From: Opitutia bacterium
Lineage (GTDB): Bacteria; Verrucomicrobiota; Verrucomicrobiia; Opitutales; Opitutaceae
Direction: 5' to 3'
Length of the DNA: 64,000 bases
Assembly (NCBI GenBank): GCA_016190985.1
Contig: JACPPI010000024.1
Location: 90,281 to 154,280, forward strand
Made by a program: the position numbers and the translations under genes. A model generated the notes under the pieces. That model made no database searches. It saw nothing but the letters and a program-made list of their open reading frames with translations, and was not told the origin of the DNA. Positions 58,961 to 64,000 of the stretch are shown here, in pieces (the first letter of the stretch is position 1; each line of letters opens with the position of its first letter).

Positions 58961-60568
58961 ATCGTTTCGCCATTCCCCGTTGACGAGCCGCCGCAGGCCC
59001 AGCGGATTGGCGTTCTGCAACTCCGGCGGGAGCAGTTCATCGGCGAAGCTTTGGTAGCAGATGAGCCGGCCCCAGCGGTTCAGCGACCGCGTGCCGACCG
59101 ACGTGCTGCGCCCGCCGTCGCTCGTCGCGGGATAGGGCCCGCCGTGCACGATGGCGGGGCTGACTTCGAGGCCCGTCGGATAACCGTTGAAAATCAGCCG
59201 GCCGGCCTTGGCCGCGAGCATCTCCACGAGCGGCCCCTGCTCCTTCGCCTCGGTCGCGCCGGCGTGCAGCGAGGCGGTCAGGCTGCCCTCCAGCTCCTGC
59301 GCCACCGCCAGCATCTCGACGCGATCCTTGCACCAGATGACGAGCGAGCTGGGACCGAAGATCTCCTCTGAGAGCGCATGATTGCCCAGAAATTCCTGGG
59401 CGCCGGTCTCGAACCAGACCGGAGCAGCAGTATTTTGTGGGAGCGAGCTGGCTCGCGACTGCGGACCCGTCGCGAGCAAGCTCGCTCCCACAGGGGCGAC
59501 TCCGGCCATGCGGGCACGGGCTTCAATTGCCTTTCTGAAATTCCGCCATATCCCCGGCGTCAGCATCACGCCCTCCGAAGTCGCGGCCAGCCGCGCGGCC
59601 ATGTCCTTGACGAGCTGCTCTGCCGCCGGCGAGCGCTGCAACACGATCAGGCCCGGGTTGGTGCAGAACTGGCCGACGGCGACCATGGCCGACGTATACA
59701 GCCCCTCGACCAGCGCGGCCGCGCGCTCGGCAATGGCCCCGGGCAGAATGAACACCGGATTGACGCTGCCCATCTCGGCATAGACCGGGATCGGCTCCGG
59801 TCGCGCCGCCGCGAGGTCGGCGAGCGCCCGCCCGCCCTTGAGCGAACCGGTGAAGCCGACGGCCCGGGCCAACGGATGCTGCACCAGCGCCTGGCCGACC
59901 TCGAAGCCGGCGTCGAACAGGAGCGAGAAGGTGCCCTCCGGCAGGCCGCACTCGCGCACGGCGTGGAGGATCAGACGGCCGACCAGCTCGCTCGTGCCGG
60001 GATGCGCCGGGTGGGCCTTGACAATGACGGGGCAGCCGGCCGCGAAGGCCGACGCCGTGTCGCCGCCCGCCACCGAGTAGGCGAAGGGAAAATTGCTCGA
60101 CCCGAACACCACGACCGGCCCGATGGCCCGAAACATCGAGCGGTGGTCGGGCTTGGGCAGCGGCTTGCGGTCGGGCTGCGCGGTCTCGATGCGCGCGTCG
60201 AGCCAGTCGCCGCGCGCGGCGGCCTCGCCGTAGAGCCGCAGCTGGCCGGCAGCGCGGGCGACCTCGCCCTTCAGGCGCGCCTCGGGCAACCCCGTCTCCT
60301 GCATGGCGCGGGCGACCAGCTCGGCCGACCGGGCCTCCAGTTTTTCCGAGATGGCGCCGAGAAATTTCTGGCGCGCCGGGCCGGGGAGTTTCGCCCACAC
60401 GGGAGCGGCGTCCGCCGCCAGCTGCACGGCGCGCTCCACATCCTCGGTGGCGGCCGACAGGAACGACGGCTCCAGCGCGACGTCCCGCGCGGGGTCAAAG
60501 GCCTTGAAGGTGGTGCCGCCGATGCCGCTGGAGCCAAAGCCGATGAGGGAGCCGCCGTCTGGTTTCAT
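58952..60568 (-). CDS. 2,5-dioxovalerate (alpha-ketoglutarate semialdehyde) dehydrogenase
   Basis: Last step of hydroxyproline breakdown, oxidising alpha-ketoglutarate semialdehyde to 2-oxoglutarate with NAD(P). 538 residues from the ATG at 60566-60568; a GTG six bases upstream overlaps the previous stop. The catalytic Cys302 is in VAVGQFCTNPGL and Glu265 in YAEMGSVNPVF. The coenzyme site includes VFGSSNFPFAYSVAGGDTAS and KAHPAHPGTSELVG. Residues ~359-377 (PVGASLLATGPQSRASSLPQ) have no place in the family and are encoded by a 57-bp palindromic repeat inserted in frame. Family and context agree on function. Confidence 0.92.
   Translation of the reverse strand: MKPDGGSLIGFGSSGIGGTTFKAFDPARDVALEPSFLSAATEDVERAVQLAADAAPVWAKLPGPARQKFLGAISEKLEARSAELVARAMQETGLPEARLKGEVARAAGQLRLYGEAAARGDWLDARIETAQPDRKPLPKPDHRSMFRAIGPVVVFGSSNFPFAYSVAGGDTASAFAAGCPVIVKAHPAHPGTSELVGRLILHAVRECGLPEGTFSLLFDAGFEVGQALVQHPLARAVGFTGSLKGGRALADLAAARPEPIPVYAEMGSVNPVFILPGAIAERAAALVEGLYTSAMVAVGQFCTNPGLIVLQRSPAAEQLVKDMAARLAATSEGVMLTPGIWRNFRKAIEARARMAGVAPVGASLLATGPQSRASSLPQNTAAPVWFETGAQEFLGNHALSEEIFGPSSLVIWCKDRVEMLAVAQELEGSLTASLHAGATEAKEQGPLVEMLAAKAGRLIFNGYPTGLEVSPAIVHGGPYPATSDGGRSTSVGTRSLNRWGRLICYQSFADELLPPELQNANPLGLRRLVNGEWRNDPI
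59436..59492. repeat. REP-like palindrome inserted in the dehydrogenase coding sequence
   Basis: A 57-bp palindrome with 24-base arms (TGTGGGAGCGAGCTGGCTCG and its near-complement) and a 9-bp loop. The length is a multiple of three, so the reading frame is kept. Confidence 0.88.
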
Positions 60569-60570
60569 GC

Positions 60571-61464
60571 TCACAATTTTGGATGACTGGCGCGCGCCTT
60601 GGCGAGCACAGCCTGCGCGTGCGCCAGATCAACGCCGGACGGCATCAGGCGCGGCGGGCGCACGTGCGGCGCGCCCCGACCCACCTCGGCCTGGATCCAT
60701 TTGATGAGCTGGACAAATTTGGGCACGGTATCGAGGCGGAGCAGCGGCAGGAACCACTGGTAGAGGGCGGCGGCGCGGGCCTTGTCACCCCGGCTGGCGT
60801 AGTCAAAGAGCGCCACGGACTCGGCCGGAAAGGCGTTCACCAGGCCGGCCACCCAGCCCACCGCGCCGGCATAGACGCCCTCGACCACGGCGTCGTCCAT
60901 GCCGACCAGGATGTCGAGCCGGCGGCCGGCCACAGCCTTGATGCCGGTGATGCGGCGGGTGTCACCGCTCGACTCCTTCACCGCCTGGAGATTGGCGTGC
61001 TGGGCGGCCAGCTCGGCGATGTGCTCGGGCAGGAAGTCGGTTTTATAGGCCACCGGGTTGTTGTAGAGCATGCACGGGAGCTGGGTGGCGTTGAGCACGG
61101 CGCTGACGTGGGCCTTCATCTCGGGCCAGTCGCTGGAGTAGACATAGGGCGGCAGCACCATGAGGCCCTGGGCGCCGGCGGCCGCGGCGGCCCGGGCGAG
61201 CGCCACGGCTTCAACCGTCGAGAGGGAGGCAATGCCCAGCACGACCGGGGCGCGGTCGCCCAGGGCGGCCACGCTGGTGCGGACGATGGCGATCTTCTCG
61301 TCGAAGGTGAGCGTCGCCGCCTCGCCGAGCGAGCCGCAGGCCACGATGCCCGCGCACCCGCTGTCGATCATCAAGCGGCAATGCGCGGCCAGCGCGCCGT
61401 GGTCGACCGTGAGGTCGGCGTGGAGGTTGGTCGTGATGGCCGGGAGGACGCCTTTCCAGTTCAT
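60571..61464 (-). CDS. DapA-family lyase, probable 1-pyrroline-4-hydroxy-2-carboxylate deaminase
   Basis: 297 residues of the dihydrodipicolinate synthase/N-acetylneuraminate lyase family, a class I Schiff-base TIM barrel. The lysine is Lys163 in LQAVKESSGD and the Tyr is Tyr134 in CMLYNNPVAY. The GxxGE-type substrate loop is ACGSLGEAATLTFDEK. In the hydroxyproline pathway this relative deaminates pyrroline-4-hydroxy-2-carboxylate to alpha-ketoglutarate semialdehyde, which fits the next gene. The call depends on context; biochemistry of this family varies. Confidence 0.88.
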   Translation of the reverse strand: MNWKGVLPAITTNLHADLTVDHGALAAHCRLMIDSGCAGIVACGSLGEAATLTFDEKIAIVRTSVAALGDRAPVVLGIASLSTVEAVALARAAAAAGAQGLMVLPPYVYSSDWPEMKAHVSAVLNATQLPCMLYNNPVAYKTDFLPEHIAELAAQHANLQAVKESSGDTRRITGIKAVAGRRLDILVGMDDAVVEGVYAGAVGWVAGLVNAFPAESVALFDYASRGDKARAAALYQWFLPLLRLDTVPKFVQLIKWIQAEVGRGAPHVRPPRLMPSGVDLAHAQAVLAKARASHPKL

Positions 61465-61483
61465 GGGGTTTGAGGATCAGTAG

Positions 61484-61523
61484 GTTGCCCGCTCGCAGGC
61501 AACGTTGCGCGCCAGCGCGCAAC
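61484..61523. repeat. Twin-hairpin intergenic repeat, copy 2
   Basis: GTTGCCCGCTCGCAGGCAAC followed by GTTGCGCGCCAGCGCGCAAC, like the pair at 47206. It lies between the oxidase and deaminase genes of one operon. Confidence 0.8.
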
Positions 61524-61529
61524 CCACAT

Positions 61530-62792
61530 TTAAGAGTAGCGATTGGGGTTGAGGAGGGTGAGGTCGACCGAGGGCTTCCGGCCGGTGAGGATTTCCGCGA
61601 CGAGCAGGCCGGAGACGGGCGCCAGGGTGAGCCCGAGCATGGCGTGCCCGCTCGCCGTGGCGAGATTGGCGTAGCGGCCCAGCCGGCCTATATACGGCAT
61701 GCCGTCCGGCGTGACCGGGCGGTAACCGAACCAGGGCTTGAGTCCGGCAAAATCGGCCGCGGTGAGTTCCGGGAAAAATGCCTGCGCCCCGGCGATGATC
61801 TGCTCGACCCGCTCGGGCCGCACGTTGTCGCTGTGGCCGCTGATCTCCATCGTGCCGCCGAAGCGCAGCGTGTCGCCCATCGGTGTCACCGCCACGCGCC
61901 GCTCGGTGAGGATGAGCGGCTTCGTGAGCCGGAAGCGCGGCTTCTCGATGGTCAGGCTGTAGCCCTTGCCGGCCTGCATGGGCAGCCGCAGGCCGAGCCC
62001 GGTGAGCATCTGCGGCGACCACGAGCCGCCGGTGAGCACGTATTCATCGGCGAAGAGGTCGCCCGCGGTCGTCGAGAGGGCGGCGATGCGCCCGGTCTCG
62101 CTCCGCCAGCCATAGACGCTGCTGTTCCAGGAAAACTTCACGCCCATGTCCTTGAGCAGACTGGTCAGCGCAGGCATCAGCCGGCGCGGCGAGATGTGCG
62201 CGTCGATCGGAAAATAAACGGAGCCGAGCACGGAGAGTTTCGTGCCCGGCTCCAGCGCGGCGGTCTGCCGCGCGTCGAGCACCCTGGCCTCGATGCCCAG
62301 CTCGTTGGCCAGGGCCGCCAGGCCGTGCGTCTCGTGGTCGAGGCACTCCTGGGTCTGGCACAGGTTGAGCAGGCCCTCGGTCTTCAGCTCAAAGGCGTTG
62401 CCCGTGATGTCCGCCCATTCGACGAACAGCTGGCGCGAGGCGAGGCAGAGGTCGCGCAGCACGGGGGCGGAGCGGCGGGTGTGCTCCTCGGTGCAGGCGC
62501 GGGCGAAGAGCCAGCCCCAGCGCATGAGGTCGCCGTCGAGCCGCGGCTTGATGTAGAACGGGCTGCGGGGGCTGAGCATCCACTTGAGCCCCTTCCACAC
62601 CATGCCCGGCGCGGCGATCGGGATGACATGGCTCGGCGAGACATAGCCCGCGCTGCCATGCGCGCAGGTGTCCGCCCCCTCGGCGTTGCGCTCGACGACG
62701 GTGACCCGCCAGCCCTCGCGCGCCAGGTAATAGGCGCAGCTCAGGCCCAGGACCCCGCCGCCGCAAATGATGACCGATCTGGTTTGACGCAT
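61530..62792 (-). CDS. FAD-dependent D-amino acid oxidoreductase (D-hydroxyproline oxidase type)
   Basis: 420 residues from the ATG at 62790-62792. The dinucleotide-binding motif VIICGGGVLGLSCAYYLARE starts at residue 7. ERNAEGADTCAHGSAGYVSP is the FAD-binding follow-up of the DadA group, and the C-terminus has GYRPVTPDGMPYIGRLGRY and ATASGHAMLGLTLAPVSGLL. In this gene order it should oxidise cis-4-hydroxy-D-proline to 1-pyrroline-4-hydroxy-2-carboxylate. It starts 5 bp downstream of the epimerase gene stop. Confidence 0.92.
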   Translation of the reverse strand: MRQTRSVIICGGGVLGLSCAYYLAREGWRVTVVERNAEGADTCAHGSAGYVSPSHVIPIAAPGMVWKGLKWMLSPRSPFYIKPRLDGDLMRWGWLFARACTEEHTRRSAPVLRDLCLASRQLFVEWADITGNAFELKTEGLLNLCQTQECLDHETHGLAALANELGIEARVLDARQTAALEPGTKLSVLGSVYFPIDAHISPRRLMPALTSLLKDMGVKFSWNSSVYGWRSETGRIAALSTTAGDLFADEYVLTGGSWSPQMLTGLGLRLPMQAGKGYSLTIEKPRFRLTKPLILTERRVAVTPMGDTLRFGGTMEISGHSDNVRPERVEQIIAGAQAFFPELTAADFAGLKPWFGYRPVTPDGMPYIGRLGRYANLATASGHAMLGLTLAPVSGLLVAEILTGRKPSVDLTLLNPNRYS

Positions 62793-62797
62793 AAAAA

Positions 62798-63727
62798 TCA
62801 ACGGATGCCCCAGGCAAACGGGTCGGCCGGATCGAGCAAAAGCGTCGCCTCGGCCATCACATGCGCCGTGCCCGTGATGGTCGGCACGATCTTGTCGCCC
62901 TGCCGGCGGTATTTCGCCCGGAAGGTGCTGCCGACGATGCTCTCCTGCACCCACTCGGCGCCCGGAGCCAGCTTGCCGTCGGCGGCGAGGCAGGCGAGCT
63001 TGGCGCTGGTGCCGGTGCCGCAGGGCGAGCGGTCATAGGCCAGGCCCGGGCACAGAACGAAATTCCTGCTGTGCACGCCCGGCTTGGCCGACGGCCCGAA
63101 CAGCTCGACATGGTCCACCTCGGGGAAACCGGAGTCGGCGACCGCCTGCCGGATGCGCACGCAGTAATCGGTCAACTGCTTCACATTGGACAGCTCCAGG
63201 GTCTGGTCGTGCTTTTCGATCAGGCAGAACCAGTTTCCACCCCAGGCGAGGTCGCACAGCACGTCGCCGACGCCCGGGAGGTAGAGTTCGAGCGCGGCGT
63301 GTTTGCGGTAGCTGGGCACATTCTCAATGGTGACCTCGCCGCCGGCCGACAGACTGGCCGCGACGGGTCCGACGGGCGTGTCGATCTTCAGCGGACCGGG
63401 CTTGAGGCGGCCGAGGTGCGCCAAGGCCACGACCAACCCGATGGTGCCGTGCCCGCACATGCCAAGATAGCCGACATTGTTGAAGAAGATGACGCCGAAC
63501 TGGCAGCCGGGCTCGTGCGGTTCGACGAGCAGCGCGCCGACAAACACCTCCGAGCCGCGCGGCTCACCCACGATGGCGGTGCGGAAGGTGTCGTGCCGCG
63601 ACTGGAACACCTTCACGCGCTCGGCCAGCGGCCCGGCGCCGAGGTCGGGCCCGCCCGCCAGCACGACGCGCGTCGGTTCGCCTCCGGTGTGGGTGTCGAG
63701 GATCTTGATGGTTTGCAGGGCGGCCAT
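62798..63727 (-). CDS. 4-hydroxyproline 2-epimerase (proline racemase family)
   Basis: 309 residues. Converts trans-4-hydroxy-L-proline to cis-4-hydroxy-D-proline. Both catalytic cysteines of the two-base mechanism are present: Cys91 in YLGMCGHGTIG and Cys236 in DRSPCGTGTSAK. This excludes the single-Cys trans-3-hydroxyproline dehydratases of the same superfamily. IDTHTGGEPTR-like and GEPRGSEVFVGALL stretches are normal. It is the first gene of the catabolic operon. Confidence 0.95.
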   Translation of the reverse strand: MAALQTIKILDTHTGGEPTRVVLAGGPDLGAGPLAERVKVFQSRHDTFRTAIVGEPRGSEVFVGALLVEPHEPGCQFGVIFFNNVGYLGMCGHGTIGLVVALAHLGRLKPGPLKIDTPVGPVAASLSAGGEVTIENVPSYRKHAALELYLPGVGDVLCDLAWGGNWFCLIEKHDQTLELSNVKQLTDYCVRIRQAVADSGFPEVDHVELFGPSAKPGVHSRNFVLCPGLAYDRSPCGTGTSAKLACLAADGKLAPGAEWVQESIVGSTFRAKYRRQGDKIVPTITGTAHVMAEATLLLDPADPFAWGIR

Positions 63728-63785
63728 GACGGGATGGGTCAGGCAACATCACTCCGCCCGGCGCCCGTGAAAAGCAAAAAGCCCC

Positions 63786-63968
63786 GAGTCGTCTTGAGTG
63801 GGAGGGGCTTTGCGCCCCGACGATGCAGATGGAGCCTGGTCCTGTCGGGACGCAAAGACCCCCGGAGCAAGCTTGTATGTCCCACCTCGTGAATAGACGC
63901 AGGGCAGTGACAGAAGCGGCTTCTGAGAATGGGCCGATTGGCTCGTCGGAAGAAGCCGCTTCTGTCAC
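63786..63968. repeat. Two imperfect palindromes upstream of the hydroxyproline operon
   Basis: GGGGCTTTGCGCCCCGAC (63804-63821) faces GTCGGGACGCAAAGACCCC (63847-63865). A second, perfect 18-bp pair is at 63907-63924 and 63951-63968 (GTGACAGAAGCGGCTTCT). No gene is visible from 63728 to the window end, so this stretch is promoter plus repeats. Confidence 0.75.
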
Positions 63969-64000
63969 GGTCGCTTTGGCGTGGGGGGGGCGAACCTCCC

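Overview
The window looks like part of a chromosome of a GC-rich member of the Verrucomicrobiota, probably of the Opitutaceae. This is inferred from gene content: a PEP-CTERM protein built of autotransporter-associated beta-strand repeats, a ResB/CcsA-type cytochrome c maturation pair, a GxxExxY gene, two tRNA-linked GIY-YIG genes and a hydroxyproline catabolic cluster. No 16S gene or phylogenetic marker was compared, so the family-level placement is tentative. Coding density is high. Most genes are conserved housekeeping or metabolic genes, with one clear accessory island and many palindromic intergenic repeats.

Region by region. 1-4.3 kb: start of an ABC permease, a secreted hypothetical and a large AsmA-like envelope protein. 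4.4-10.8 kb: a MarR-controlled tripartite RND efflux operon with a palindromic operator. 10.9-15.6 kb: transketolase, a ribosomal operon rpsP-trmD-rplS without rimM, and the divergent GTPase ychF. 15.7-18.8 kb: the PEP-CTERM beta-repeat protein. 18.8-23.5 kb: a six-gene pyroglutamate operon (pcp, DUF979, DUF969, pxpA, pxpC, pxpB). 23.6-27.8 kb: lipoprotein, resB and ccsA, with a GxxExxY gene wedged between the last two. 27.9-30.7 kb: recN and an SDR gene, with a decayed second recN 3' end beyond the SDR. 30.8-36.9 kb: hybrid histidine kinase, tRNA-Val, GIY-YIG, SRAP protein and pyrR-pyrB-pyrC.

36.9-40.8 kb is an accessory island. It contains a GNAT stub, an AT-richer orphan membrane protein, a collapsed toxin-antitoxin relic, a Phd/MazF-like pair, an RHH/PIN (VapBC-like) pair and a nucleotidyltransferase-like pair with its own palindrome. 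Three copies of a roughly 70-bp repeat separate the modules.

40.8-57.4 kb: DUF1272, CPBP protease, thiL, tsaE, an Arg/Gly-rich hypothetical, tRNA-Leu with a second GIY-YIG gene, cysE, pyrD, an acidic-tailed hypothetical, an APC permease, hemB, cysS, thrS, a TPR protein and an alpha/beta hydrolase. 57.6-58.7 kb: a coiled-coil class III nucleotide cyclase between two related direct repeats. 58.9-63.7 kb: trans-4-hydroxy-L-proline catabolism (epimerase, D-hydroxyproline oxidase, deaminase, ketoglutarate semialdehyde dehydrogenase).

A recurring theme is repeat-sequence invasion. Inverted, often about 10-bp-periodic repeats sit in at least a dozen intergenic gaps. They also enter coding sequence: the pyrR C-terminus, the GxxExxY C-terminus, the cysS and aldehyde dehydrogenase stop codons, and an in-frame hairpin inside the aldehyde dehydrogenase. 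The best candidates for new biology are the DUF969/DUF979 pair as a pyroglutamate transporter, the cassette-like toxin-antitoxin island, and the nucleotidyltransferase pair.
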